Positions 22,960 through 33,911 of a stretch of DNA of 64,000 nt are shown in pieces. Position 1 is the first letter of the stretch. Each line of letters opens with the position of its first letter. Source of the DNA: Proteles cristata cristata (Eukaryota > Chordata > Mammalia > Carnivora > Hyaenidae). The notes under the pieces were generated by a model, which saw only the letters and a list, made by a program, of their open reading frames with translations, made no database searches and was not told the DNA's origin. Position numbers and translations under genes: made by a program. The stretch lies in NCBI GenBank assembly GCA_017311185.1, contig JAESUZ010003161.1, positions 2,031,501 to 2,095,500 of the forward strand, written 5' to 3'.

Positions 22960-23860
22960 CATTTCTCATAAGCTCGTTTTGTTGATGATCCCCTTCAGCT
23001 TTTGCTTGTCTGGGAAGCTCCTTATCTCTCCTTCAACTCTGAGTGATAACTTTAGCTCATAGAATATTCTTGCTTGGAAGTTTTTTCTTTCAGCACAGTG
23101 AGTACACTGTGGCACTCCCTTCTGGCCTACAAAGTTTCTGCTTATAATCAACAAATGGCCTTATGGTTGTTCCCTTGTTCATACATTTTTCTCTTGCTGC
23201 TGTTAGGATTCTCCCTTTAACTGTTAACATTTTGATTATAATGTGTCTTGGTCTCTTTGCATTGCTCATCTTTGGGATTCTCTGTACTTCCTGGACTTGG
23301 ATATCCTTGGATATCTGTTTTCTTCACCAGGTTAGAGAAATTTTTAGCCATTATCTCTTCATATAACTTTTCTTTTTCTCCCCTCCTCTCCTTCTGGGAC
23401 ACCTATAATGTGAATTATAGGAGCACTTGATATTGTCCTATAGGTCACTGAAACTATTCTCGTTTTTGTTCTTGCTGTTTTATGGCTTTCCTGATTGGGT
23501 GATTTCCAGTATGCTCTCTTCCTAAGCACTGATTCATTATTCTGCATCATCTAATCTGCTATTGATCCCTTTTTCTATATTTTTCATTTCAGTTATTGTA
23601 TTCTTCAGCTTCAGTTGGTTCTCTTTTATGCTTTTTATCTGTTTGTTACTATTCTTACTGTGTTCATCCATTCTTCTCCTGAGTTTGGTGAGCATAATTA
23701 TGACTATTGCTTTCAACTCTTTATCAAATAGATTGCTTATCTCCATTTCATTTAGTTCTGTTTCTGAGATTTTTGTCTTGTTCTTTTGTTTGGAACGTAT
23801 CTGTCTCCTCATTTTGCATGACTCTTTGTTTCTATGTATTAGGTAGGCCATTTGCATCTC
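22960..23860 (-). pseudogene. L1 ORF1 remnant in fragment A
   Basis: Minus-strand frames show pieces of ORF1p. The coiled-coil-like stretch has 'NEMEISNLFDKELKAIVIIM' and 'NSRLDDAE' (23537-23857), the hinge/RRM region has 'IIHIIGVPEGEE' (near 23400), and the C-terminal domain follows (near 23000). ORF1p is a trimeric RNA-binding chaperone needed for L1 retrotransposition. The reading frame is broken several times, so no product is expected. Confidence 0.8.
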
Positions 23861-23879
23861 CCCAGTCTTGAAGGAGTGG

Positions 23880-25118
23880 CTTTACAACGAAGATATTTCG
23901 TGAGGCCCAGTAGTGCAAACATCTTTGGTCATCTGGGCTGAACAACCCCTGTGTGGGCTACATGCACCTGCTGTTGTGGCTGTGTCGTGTAGAGGGACTA
24001 GTGTGTGGGCCTGCATTCCGGCCGTGAGTGCTGTGAGTGTTCCGGTGAATGTGTGTGGCCCCGACCTGCCTGGCTGAGAGGTCCAGCCACGAGTCCCGTA
24101 GCCACGCTATGTGCACGGTTGGTTCTTGTTTCAACTGCCATGCGGCCCCGCTGCGACCGCTGCAGGCAGGCTGGTAGGCAGGGCAGACCCGTGGGGCGGT
24201 TGCCTGAGACCCTATTGTGACTTTGTAGGTATTCCACGGTATGTGGCTGGTGCCCCAGGGCAGGAGCGTTTGGGAGGGGCTCCGGTGCCCTGTGACTGCC
24301 TGCCAGGTGCAGTGGAGTGGAGGGCTGCTTGAGGCGGGCTCCAGTGCTGTCCAAGGGGACCCACAAGCAGTGGCAGGGCAGAAGCCCACTTTGGATAGTC
24401 TTTGGGCCAGGTGGACCATCTGGAAGGGAGAGTTTGCAGGGGAACGCCAAGTAGGGTGAGTGGCGCTAGCACACTAGACGGACAGTGTCAGAAACCACTT
24501 CCACCAACACCAGGGCAGCTGGGTAGGAGATAATTGGGGGGGGGGGGGAATCCAAAACAGGTGTTTACCAATGCTTCCATCCCCAGAAAATATTCCAACA
24601 GATAGCTACCCCTCAAACACATGCCCTAAAATTAGTCAGTGGACCTTCATGTGTAACCCAGAGTCTTTTCAAGTTGCTGCCTCTGGTAGGAATCACGGTG
24701 AGTGAGATAGTGTATGTACCCTGTAAGTGCAGGGTCTTGGCTTCCCACTGTCTTTCAACTCTCCTAAATATAAGCCCTGTTAGTTTCCAAAGCCATATTT
24801 TAGGAGTACTCCTCTTCCTGGTGCAGGTCTCCTGGTCTGTGGAGCCCCATGTGGGGCTTGGACCCTTGTTCCTCATGGAAGGTTCTGATACCCCTTCCAC
24901 ATGTGTTTTGTTGTGCTAGAAAATGGATCCTCACTAACCCACATCTCTGTCCCTCATACCCATCTTGATGTGACTTTTCCTTTCTATCCTTAGTTGTGTG
25001 TGATCTATTAGGATAATTTCTGATTTGTTATAGAGACCGTTGTTCTACATGTAGGTGTGTCCATGGCAGGAGAGGAGCTCAGGATCTCCCCAGTCTCCCG
25101 TCTTGATCTTGCCTCCTA
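23880..25118 (-). promoter_or_regulatory. GC-rich L1 5' UTR, antisense (relic promoter)
   Basis: This is a GC-rich, CpG-containing block in an AT-rich setting. It shares words with other L1 5' UTRs here, such as 'ccatccccagaaaatattcc' near 24577 and 'aggtgagtgagatag'-like text near 24700. In intact L1s this region holds an internal RNA polymerase II promoter. Long open frames on both strands (23958-24472) are by-products of the GC content. Confidence 0.65.
24536..24548 (+). repeat. G13 homopolymer
   Basis: Thirteen consecutive G within the L1 5' UTR relic. Such runs are prone to length error and G-quadruplex-like structure. Confidence 0.9.
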
Positions 25119-25443
25119 AAGCAATTATTTAAAAGTATGTACCTATCGTCATTTTGTTCATTGTTTTCTGACTATTTTACAGTTCCTCCGTTCCTTTATT
25201 CTTGCTCTTTTACTCTGTGATTTAATTATTCTTTCTGGTGGTAGGTTTGGATACCGTTGTTTTTCATTTTCTATGTATCTACTCTAGGTGTTTGCTTTCT
25301 GGTTACTATGAGGATTACATATAACTTATAACAGTCTATTTTAAATTGATAACAATTTAGGATTGAATGCATTCTAAAGCTCTACATTTTTACTCTCCCA
25401 TGTATATTTTCTAATTATTATAAATTTTAAAGTTATAATTTTT

Positions 25444-25656
25444 CATTTTTTTTTAAATGGTTTTAGTTTTGAGAGACAGATGGAGACCGAGCATGAGCTG
25501 GGATAGGGCAGAGAGAGAAGGAGACACAGAATATGAACCAGGCTCCAAGCTCTGAGCTGTCAGCACAGAGCCCAATGCAGGGCTCAAACCCATGAACCAC
25601 GAGATCATGACAAGTCGAAGTCAGACACTTAACCAACTGAGAAACTCAGGTGCCCC
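25444..25656 (-). mobile_element. Carnivore SINE (SINEC type), antisense, inside L1
   Basis: Decayed copy: 'gagagacagatggagaccga' at the tail side, inverted head 'ctcaggtgcccc'. A 16-bp TSD 'taaagttataattttt' lies at 25428-25443 and 25657-25672. Confidence 0.93.
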
Positions 25657-26859
25657 TAAAGTTATAATTTTTTAAAAATTAGTTCTTTTGTAATCATTCT
25701 AGTTATTTGTGTGTGTGTTTTAACCTTCCTATCAGCTTTATAAGTGATGAATCTACCTCCTTTACAACATTATATAATTTTAAATTTTACTACATATATA
25801 CCTTTACCAGTGAAGCTTATATTTTCATATGCTTTTTCGTTATTAAATGACACTTATGATTTTCTGCCTAAGGAAGTCTTCTTAAGATTTAATACTTATT
25901 TGGTGATGATGAATTCTTTTACCTTATGCTTGTCTGGAAAACTGTTTATCTTTCCTTCAATTCTGAATGATAGTCTTGCTGAATAGAGTATTCGTATAAG
26001 GTGTTTTTGTTTTGTTTGGTTTTTCCTTTATACTTTGAATATGTCATGCAACTCTCTTCTGGCCTGAAAATTTTCTGCTAAAAAATCTGCTGATGGAGAT
26101 TCTTTTCTTTGTAACAAGTTGTTGTGGTTTGTGTTTTGTTTTTTTTTCCCACCTTGCTGGTTTTAAGATTCTCTCCTTGTCTTTGATTTTAGACACTTCA
26201 TTTATAATGTGTCTTGCTTAATATAGATATCTTTTTTATTTTATTTGAAACCCTCATTCAACTCACACTGAAATGTCTTCCAGGACATGGTTTTCTATTT
26301 CCTTCCCAAGTATAGGGAATTTTTCAGCAACTACTACTTCAAATAAGACTTCTGTCCCTTTCTCTCTCTCCTCTCCTTTTGTGACCCATTAAATGAATGT
26401 TACCCTGTTTTATGTAGTCCTGGAAGTCTCTTAAGCTAACTTCACATTTCTTCTTTTTTTTTTTTTTTCACTGCTTTGATTGGGTGAGTCCAACTGCACT
26501 GTTTTCAAGTTCACAGATATTTTCTTCTGCTTCATCTAGTCTGCTGTTGAGCCACTGTAGCTTTTTTTTTTTTTTCAGATTAGCTATAATATTCTTCAAT
26601 TCTGTGACTTTTATTTTGGTACCTTCTTGTATTTTCCATCTTTTTGTTGAAGTTCTCACTGTTTGTTCAGTCTTCTGAGTTCGATGACCATCTATCTTTA
26701 TGACCATTTTTTTGAAGTCTTTATCAGGTATATGGCTAATCTCCATTTCACTAAGAACTTGTCCTGAGGTTTTATGTTGTTGTTAATTTAAAACCTATTC
26801 TATTTCTTCATTTTGCTTGATTGTCTATGTTGGGTTTTATGCATGAGATAAAACAGCCA

Positions 26860-27880
26860 CCTCTCCCAGTCTTGAAAAACTGGCCTTGTGTAGGAGATGA
26901 AACTTGTTCACCCCTGCCCTAACTCTTTTGTCTCTCAACATTTGTGACTGTTCTTTGTGACTTTTTTTTTTTTTTAGTGGCTCCCAATATTTGAAGGTAT
27001 GTCAAGACCCGCAAGTTTCCCAAAGGAGAGGATCTGTCAGCACCTAGATTCAGGCTGACTGAAAGCCAGACCCTCAGGAAGCAGTTTTTAAAGTACATAT
27101 ACAGTCTGTCGGATGACAAGCATAAAGCCCATTGGCCACCAGAACTAGGTATATGTCAGTATCCCCTAGCTGATGGCCAGAAAATCAGGATGACAGAAAA
27201 GTGTACAAATTCCTTTTTGGGAGATACCAGTGACCTGTCATAAAGCAGAGTGGAGCACGAAATGGCACCCACCAGCCACTGCCCCCAGAAAGCACCTCAC
27301 AAATGGCTCCTAGATGTGTGCCAAAAGAGATGCCTGTCTCTCATGCCACACTTCAGGACAAGCAAATAGGCTTCTCTTCTAGAAAGACTGAGGTGAGTTT
27401 CAGCCAGGCCTGTGCAGTGCTTTGGGGGTAGTAGCCTGCCAAGATCTGTCTTACCATTTGTTCCAGTTCCATTGGATCCAGGAATGCAGGGCCCCTGGCA
27501 GCAGTCAGGGTGTCCCCTGGGCAGCAGCATAAAATCTGTGGTACCAGACATAAAAACCAGACCACCAGATGTGTTAAAGCTCCCCTGTGGGAAATACTGA
27601 CACTCTGGAGCATGGCAAAGAGAGAATGCAAAGATGCTGCTTACCAGCCTCCATCCCCAGAGAGAACCCCAGCAGGCTCTTATATATGTGTTAATGAGAT
27701 GCCTTGCCCTCAGCTCAGTGCTTTAAGATAAGAAAATAAGACTGGGTGCCTTTCAATCAGCTGCTTCTGTACTGATCCCTGGAGTGAGTGAGGCCAAGAA
27801 TACAAGTCCTATAACAGCCATTTCTCAGTGTGGGTCCCGTGGATATAAGTACAGTTGGTTTTCAAAAATGAGCTCTTTTG
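26860..27880 (-). repeat. L1 5' UTR with a monomer-like direct duplication
   Basis: Two blocks resemble each other: one from about 27262 ('ccactgcccccagaaagcac', then 'cttcaggacaagcaaatagg', then 'gaggtgagtttcagcc') and one from about 27648 ('ctccatccccagagagaacc', then 'tttaagataagaaaataag', then 'gagtgagtgaggcc'). The spacing is about 375-385 bases. Repeated 5' UTR units are known from some L1 lineages as monomers. Here the similarity is moderate and judged by eye. Confidence 0.5.
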
Positions 27881-27887
27881 GCAGCGT

Positions 27888-28134
27888 GGGGCACCTGGGT
27901 GGCTCAGTCAGTTAATGTTCTGACTTCAGCTCAGGTCATGATCTCATGGTTCATGAGTTCAAGCACCCTGTTGGGCTCTGTGCTGACAGTTCAGAGCCTG
28001 GAGCCTGCTTTGGATTTTGTGTCTCCCTCTCTCTCTGTCCTTCCCAGCTCACTCTCTGTGCCTCTCCCCATCTCTCTCTCTCTCTCTCTCTCTGTCCCAA
28101 AAATTTTAAAAATAAAAAAATAAAAATAAAAAAT
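27888..28134 (+). mobile_element. Carnivore SINE (SINEC type)
   Basis: Head 'ggggcacctgggtggctcag', B-box region decayed ('gagttcaagcaccctg'), an extended (CT)n run near 28071-28092 and a long 'aaaaataaaaaaataaa' tail. TSD not clear. Confidence 0.92.
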
Positions 28135-28176
28135 TGTAAAAGATGTTTTGGTGGTTTGTCTCCTTGGTGCAGTCTT

Positions 28177-28390
28177 TTTATTTTATTTTTAAGTATTTAT
28201 TTTTGAGAGACAGAGAAACGGCATGAGCAAGGGAGGGGCGGAGAGAGAGAGGGAGACAAAGAATCCTAAGCAGGCTCCAGGCTCTGAGCTGTCAGCACAG
28301 AGCCCAATGCAGGGCTCAAGTTCATGGACCACAAGATCATGACCTCAGCTGAACTCAGGTGCTTAACCAACTGAGCCACCCAGGCGCAGC
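28177..28390 (-). mobile_element. Carnivore SINE (SINEC type), antisense
   Basis: Complete copy with a T-rich tail side and inverted head 'gagccacccaggcgcagc'. A TSD of about 16 bp with mismatches, 'tccttggtgcagtctt' / 'tcctcggtacagtctt', lies at 28161-28176 and 28391-28406. Confidence 0.94.
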
Positions 28391-28406
28391 TCCTCGGTAC
28401 AGTCTT

Positions 28407-29115
28407 ATAAGTTGGGGAACACAATGTGCTCAACCCTTTTACTCCTCAGTGAGAAGCTCCCTAGCCACGGGCAACTGCCATTGATTTGACTAATCTAGCT
28501 AGATACCTCATATAAGTAGAATCATACGGTATTTGTCTTTTTGTGACTGGCTTATTTCACTTAGCATAAGGTCCTCAAGTTATATCCATGTTGTAGCATA
28601 TGTCAGAATCTTCTTTCTTTCTAAGGCTTAATAGTGTTCCATTACATATATATATACCGCATTTAGTTTACCCATTCATCTACAGATGAACCCTTGGGTT
28701 ACTTCCACTTTTGTCTGCTGTGAATAATGATGCCATAAACTTAGGTGTGCAAATATCTGGTTGAGTCCTTGCTTTCAGTTCTTTGGGGCATGTACCCAGA
28801 GATGGAATTGCTGGATCATGTGGTAATTCTGTGGGTTTTGGATAAACTATCATGATGTTTTCCATAGTAGTTGCACTTTACTACCAGCAGTTCACAAGGT
28901 TTCCAATTTCTCTACATTCAGTGTTTTCCTGAACTGTTTATAAAAGCTATTCTAATGGATGTCAACTGCTATCACTTTGTGGCTTTGATTTGCATTTCTC
29001 TAACAATTACTGATATTGAGCATCCTTTCATATGCTTATGGGAACTTTGTTCTTTAGAAAAATGTCTATTCAAGTCCTTTGCCCATTTTTAATCTGGTTG
29101 CCTTTTAGTTTTTAT
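28407..29115 (-). mobile_element. Old L1 fragment C, antisense: 3' UTR and ORF2 C-terminus
   Basis: Typical antisense L1 text: 'cttatttcacttagcataag' near 28549, 'tgtgaataatgatgccataa' near 28718, 'gatttgcatttctctaacaa' near 28985, 'tgcccatttttaatctggtt' near 29080. These are the 3' UTR and the last part of ORF2. The copy is decayed. The SINE 28177-28390 duplicates only a short host site next to it. Confidence 0.8.
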
Positions 29116-29595
29116 TGCTATACTGTCTTTGCATATCACAATTATATTTGCTATAAACTGTTTTTCCTTTATTCTAATTGTTTCTATATATTAATTGTTA
29201 ACTTTGCTTCATGTAAGTATATACGTGGAGAGGTTTATTGAGTGGTGATTAAAAACTACGTGCCGGGTCAAAAGAATTTTAGAATTCAGAGCTCTGAGTC
29301 ATCTATGATAGAAATCATTTGGAAGCATTATAACATTTTTGAGAAGAAAGTATTAAAGATTAACAAAGTAAGGCTTTATTTTTCAGGCAATTAAGTAATG
29401 ACATTTTGTAGCACTTTTCTTTTTAAGAATTGCCCCAAATCAGCAGAAAGAACAGAAACAAACAAGTAAAAAACAAACTCCATTTTCAATGAAATTAGGA
29501 GACATAATACAAATCACAAGATTTGAAACAGAAAACTGGCAGACAAATGTCAAAGGATTTAGCTGATTAGAAGAAGGTTTAGATGTCCTGCATGA
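29116..29595. other. AT-rich stretch without gene
   Basis: No clear repeat is seen. A minus-strand open frame (29440-29646) overlaps the LTR boundary and has no motif. Confidence 0.4.
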
Positions 29596-29599
29596 TGAG

Positions 29600-30010
29600 G
29601 TTTTGGGGTGATAGTGAAGTTTGTGGGGTTTGGAGCCGATAGCCAAGAAAGAATTCTTGCATACAAAAAGGTGATTTTATTAAAGCACGGGTACAGGATC
29701 TGTGGGCAGGAAGAGCTGCCCAGGGACCATGAGAAGAGACTGGTTGTATACTAGGGAGTTGGAGGAGCTAAAGTCCTAGGGAAGTTTCCAGTGAGATTCT
29801 CATCTGCTAAAGAAGACTCACAAGATACTGGAGGCCTAGCTATTGCCGAGCAGAGGTTGTTCTTCCCTCTAGCAAATCATTAGCATGAAGACAGGGAGTT
29901 CCTGGAGAAAAGTTTTACTCTGCCAGCCTCAAGTAGTTGTCAATGTGCTGCAGGTTATAAGGACATTTGATTTTATCTGCCATTTCCTTCTGCTTTTGTT
30001 TCTCACATCA
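29600..30010 (-). mobile_element. Probable endogenous retrovirus LTR, antisense, solo
   Basis: On the minus strand 'tttaataaaatcacc' (polyadenylation signal, near 29683) is followed by 'caagaattctttcttggcta' and 'cggctccaaaccccac', which look like the R-U5 part of a class I ERV LTR. Upstream are 'tgctaatgatttgctagagg' words of a U3. No gag, pol or env sequence is next to it. Boundaries are approximate. Confidence 0.6.
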
Positions 30011-30099
30011 CTGCAGACACTAACTGTACTAAAATTTAAAAAGTACTACTATCTGCAGGCTGGGTCTGAGGAGGGGGTCCCACAGTACCAAAAGGGGTC

Positions 30100-30670
30100 C
30101 TTGGCTTTACGTGGAATGGAAACCAAATGCAAGCCAGCAGGAAATGCGAATAGAGTTTACTGAAGATATAGAGAGAGCAGATGCAGAGTGTCGGAGACTT
30201 CGAAAGGAAAGGAACATGAGCCTTGTCTTTGCTTCGAGTCTGGGGGTTTTTACTGAGGATTGTGGTCTGTTGTCCTCTCAGGCATCCAGGAATGGATTAG
30301 AACAAAGATGAGGGCCCAGGTATTATTCCTTGGAGCCAGGTAATCTTGGCGTTGGGATGTCTAGGCTGGTGATCTGGAATACGCATATGAAAGCTCTGTC
30401 TGGCCATTCTCACCTGGTCCTTCCTTAGATGTGATATATCTATTCTAAAGAAATCATTAATTCCTTGTCCCTTACAAGGACATACACTATTTGCATTACG
30501 AGGCATGTATGAAGTGGGCGCGGGAGTACGAGTTCTGGCAAGACAGAAGCAGGAAAAGGAGCAAAAAGCAGATTTTAATGGAGTCCTTTGGTTTCTCTGA
30601 CTTAGTATTTCATTGGCTTAGCAGTCTAGCAGTTAGAGATTAGGAAAATGGCGTCTGAGCTAGAAAAATG
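30100..30670 (-). mobile_element. LTR-like or ERV-derived sequence, antisense, poorly defined
   Basis: Minus-strand text such as 'cttcagtaaactctattcgc' (near 30150) and 'attaaaatctgctttttgct' (near 30565) resembles LTR ends, and the block lies between two better LTR calls. It could be a second LTR or internal non-coding ERV sequence. No viral reading frame is visible. Confidence 0.35.
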
Positions 30671-30998
30671 AAGAGCCTTGTTATGCTGTGTTAAAAAATT
30701 TGGTACAGCTGTGGCCTTCAATGATTTTTCTTTCATCATCACAGCTGGGGAAGAGCACATCACAGCCCTTACTCACCTCCAGTCAGTCCTTGGTGTTGCG
30801 CCGGCTGACAGGTAGGGCAGAGATGCCACAGAATGGCAGACTTCTTGAGATGGCTGACCTTCCCACCAATACATCGGTGACCGTTACGACTTCGGCGGGA
30901 AACAGAAACTTAGGCAAGAAACCAAAACCTCCCGCCCGGGACTTTCCAGTCAAGATACCGCCCCTGTTATCTGGACTTCCCCACCCCCACCAGCAGGT

Positions 30999-31005
30999 TA
31001 TAAAA
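30999..31005 (+). promoter_or_regulatory. TATA box of the LTR
   Basis: TATAAAA follows 'cagcaggt' in the LTR and lies about 85 bases before its AATAAA. This is the usual spacing of U3 promoter and R region in class I ERVs. Confidence 0.6.
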
Positions 31006-31083
31006 CCCCTCACCACCCAACCCGGGCGCGACTTCCCCGACTCCCCTCTCTTGAGTCGCGGAACCTCGCCCGAGGGTGCAGGC

Positions 31084-31089
31084 AATAAA
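31084..31089 (+). terminator. Polyadenylation signal of the LTR
   Basis: AATAAA in 'gtgcaggcaataaaactcc'. This is the canonical R-region signal and would end transcripts entering from upstream on the plus strand. Confidence 0.6.
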
Positions 31090-31140
31090 ACTCCTCCTGC
31101 GGAACATTTTGCCTTGGAGTCTTTTTACTCACTTAAAAAA

Positions 31141-31974
31141 TCTTAGAATTGGATATGATGTGCACTAAATTAATCTTTTGAGCACAAGCTGATAACTTGA
31201 CTTAGTTCTGTTTAATCCAAAGTCTAGCTATTAAATCACTAAATCCTATCTATCTGTGTCTCTCTGATCTTTTCCTTCCAGTCTATCTACTGTCCACTAG
31301 GTGAATTCATCTCCATGGTGAATGCGGGGCTCCTTTGGGTGTGTCTTCTACAGTGCAGAGAAATAAAGCTAAAAGCCTCATCTTATAGACCTCCTTGCTG
31401 CAAAGATTCCAAAAGCAGTCCTAGGTCCACCACTCAGATGTACTTATAGGGACAGGGAACCATTCAGGGAAGCCTGATGTTTCCGACAAGCACAGCCAGA
31501 GGGCCATTGGATTTATTCTGGGGCAGCGTTAGCAGAGATCCCCGTATCTGGTCACTGTTTTCATGGGTGGGACACGCGAGACCCATGGCCAATCTGGTTT
31601 TTGTTAGTGCGGATCTGGAAGGCATGATGACAGCCTGGATGCAGCCTGGGCAGCTCCATGGACCAGAGCTTAAGAGTGTGTTAGTGAACCCAGTGGTTTC
31701 CGTTCCCCACATCCCAGTCTCTTACAGCCTCCCCGTCTCCTGGTCTGCGCTGCTATGAAAGCCGCTCTCAGAGGTCCAGCCTGACCCAGACAAACTGTCC
31801 TGCCGATAATTTTGTAGGTACTAATTTCTACCAATCTAGTATTTTCTGCTTAAAAACAGAATAGTTTGTGCTACCTGGACTAAACCCTGGCTAACAGAGC
31901 ATTAGATGGTATTCTTGCACTTGGCTAGGATAAAAGGACATCCAAAAACCATATCCTGCCCATTTCTAAGTGTC
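31141..31974. other. Mostly single-copy DNA, no supported gene
   Basis: Open frames at 31464-31758 on both strands overlap each other and have no motif. No repeat is recognised. Confidence 0.4.
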
Positions 31975-32153
31975 TTTGTTTTTTGTTTTTGAGAGTGTGT
32001 GAGCAGGGCAGGGGCAGAGAGGGAGACAGAGAATCTGAAGTGGGCTCTGTGGTGACAGCAGAGAGCCCAATATGGAACTCAAACTCATGAACCACGAGAT
32101 CATGATCTGAACCAAAGTGGGAAGCTCAACTGTCTGAGCCACCCAGGCGCCCC
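31975..32153 (-). mobile_element. Carnivore SINE (SINEC type), antisense, shortened
   Basis: Runs from 'gtttttgagagtgtgtgag' to the inverted head 'gagccacccaggcgcccc'. Several small internal losses make it about 180 bases long. CpGs are mostly gone. TSD not clear. Confidence 0.88.
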
Positions 32154-32344
32154 ATAAGCTTTTTTATTATAAACACTCCTTTGCACTTTGCAGTGTAGTT
32201 AAATGAGGCAATTTTGGATTCACCAAGCATTGCAACTTCTGTACTTTGCACATCTGTTTCTATGTGCCGCTCCCTTTGCAAGGTAATATGCACATATTAC
32301 CCCATGCTTGCTTCCAACCTTGCACTCTTTAATCCATTGTCAAC

Positions 32345-33867
32345 ATAAAGTGAGTTTTTATATCGAATTATTAACATGAAGTATTATATTGGTTTCAAGT
32401 GTACACATAAAGATATAAAAATTCTAAACATTACTAACTGCTGATCACGATAAGTATAGTTACCAGCTGTTACAAAACAGTGTTATTACAAGATTTATGG
32501 ACTCTATTCCCTATGCAATAATTTTCACATACCAGATATTTATCTTATCACTGAAAGTTTGTAATCCTTAATACCATTTACCCATTATCCCTCAAACTGC
32601 CCACCATTTCACTAGTAACCATCATTTTGTTTTCTGTATTTAGCAGTTTGCTTCTGTTTGTTTGTTTCTTCGACTCTTCATGCTATGTTGGTTGGTTTTG
32701 TTTTTGAAATTTCAAATATAAGGAAGATTCTATGGTACCTGTCATATTCTATCTCACAAATTTCACTTAGTATAAGGCTTTCTAGGGCTGTTAATGTTGC
32801 ATCAAATGAAAGGTCATTTTTTACAAGGCCAAGTAATATTCTATTCTATGTGTATACCACTTGTTCTTGATACATTCACCTTTTGATATATACTTGGGTC
32901 TCCTCAATAGCTAGACTATAGTGAGTAATGCTGCAACCAAAATCAAGGTGATTATATATTTTCAAATTAGTGTTTGTATGTATGTATGTATTTTTGCATG
33001 AGTATACCACTTTGGAAGTAATGGGTCCCATGTTATTTCTCTTTGTAATTTTGGAGGAATATTCAAACTGTTTTCCCCATAGGATATACCAAATTCCATC
33101 CCCCCACAACAGTGCATGAGGGTTTATTTTCTTCAAGCCCTTGGCAATTCTTGGTATTTCTGACCTTTGGGTGCTACCCATCAGCTGTCAGTTAATATCA
33201 CACTGTGGATTTGACTTGCCATTACTGGATGACTAGTGATTTTGAGCATCTTCCCATGTGTCTGTTGGCCATCTATATATCTTCTTTGGGAAAATGTCTA
33301 TGCAAGGCCCCTGCCTATGATTGCATCTAATGATTTGGTGGTTTTCTGTCGATTTGTATAAGTGCTTCCAATACTTTGAATATTCACCCCTTATCAGATA
33401 TAGCATTTGCAAATATCTCCTTCATTCTGTAGGTTACCTTTTCATTTTATTGATGGTCTCCTTTGCCATATAAAAGCATCACATTTTGATGTCCCAATCA
33501 CTTGATTTCTGTTCTTGGTTCCCTTGCCTGAGGAGACCTGCCTAGAAAAGTGTTGCAAAGACCAATGTCCAAGTAGTTACTGCTGGTGTCTTCTTGCAGT
33601 TTTATTGTCTCCGGTCTCACATATGACTCTATAATGCATTTCAAGTGTATTTGTAAGTGGTCAGAAAGTGGTCCAGTTTTATTCATTTGCCTGTACTGTC
33701 CAGTTTTCCCAGCTCTGTGTGTTGAAGAGATGCTTGTCACCCCTTAGCCTATCCTAGCTGCCTTCATTGTAGATTCATTGACCATGTAAGTGTGGATTTG
33801 TTCCATGCCTCTTTCCTTCCATTGACCTATATGTTTATTTTTGGTGCCAGTTGTGGTGCCAACTGTG

Positions 33868-33911
<44 letters not shown>

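Larger units (their letters stand above)
21227..25118 (-). mobile_element. Old L1 fragment A, antisense: partial ORF2, ORF1, 5' UTR
   Basis: On the minus strand the upper end (about 25118) starts with an L1-like 5' leader ('aggaggcaagatcaagac'). A GC-rich 5' UTR follows (about 23880-25118), then decayed ORF1 (about 22960-23860) and ORF2 reverse transcriptase pieces (21227-22810, for example '[16 protein letters not shown]' near 21300). ORF2 lacks its C-terminus and 3' UTR. Only about 140 bases separate the reverse-transcriptase N-terminus from ORF1, where a related copy in this window has about 1.4 kb, so the endonuclease domain is deleted. Stops are frequent and nothing is functional. The left edge abuts non-L1 DNA. 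Confidence 0.85.
25119..27880 (-). mobile_element. Old L1 fragment B, antisense: inter-ORF region, ORF1, 5' UTR
   Basis: From low to high coordinates the stretch shows an inter-ORF region (25130-25740, similar to 43400-43800), decayed ORF1 (about 25900-26830; minus-strand 'RLDEAEENICELENSAVGL' near 26500), and a long 5' UTR (26860-27880). No reverse transcriptase or 3' UTR remains. A SINE (25444-25656) interrupts it. It abuts fragment A exactly where A's 5' end lies, so either A inserted beside B or the two were rearranged. Confidence 0.8.
30679..31140 (+). mobile_element. Solo class I ERV LTR, sense, with TATA box and poly(A) signal
   Basis: A GC-rich block has the architecture of a gammaretrovirus-like LTR. 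A U3 with several CpGs comes first, then TATAAAA at 30999-31005. A CpG-rich start region follows ('cccgggcgcgacttccccg' near 31020), then AATAAA at 31084-31089 and a short U5 ending near 'ttttgccttggagtcttttt'. No coding retroviral sequence follows, so it is a recombined solo LTR or an isolated end. It could act as an alternative promoter or terminator. The right boundary is approximate. Confidence 0.7.

Noticed and set aside
23958..24472. Long overlapping open frames on both strands in a GC-rich block as a real gene or CpG-island promoter
   Set aside because: The block is the 5' UTR of an old antisense L1. GC-rich DNA lacks stop codons on both strands, and the frames have no recognisable protein content.
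29600..31140. A complete endogenous provirus between the LTR-like blocks
   Set aside because: The LTR-like blocks are in opposite orientations and the space between them is too short, with no gag, pol or env sequence.
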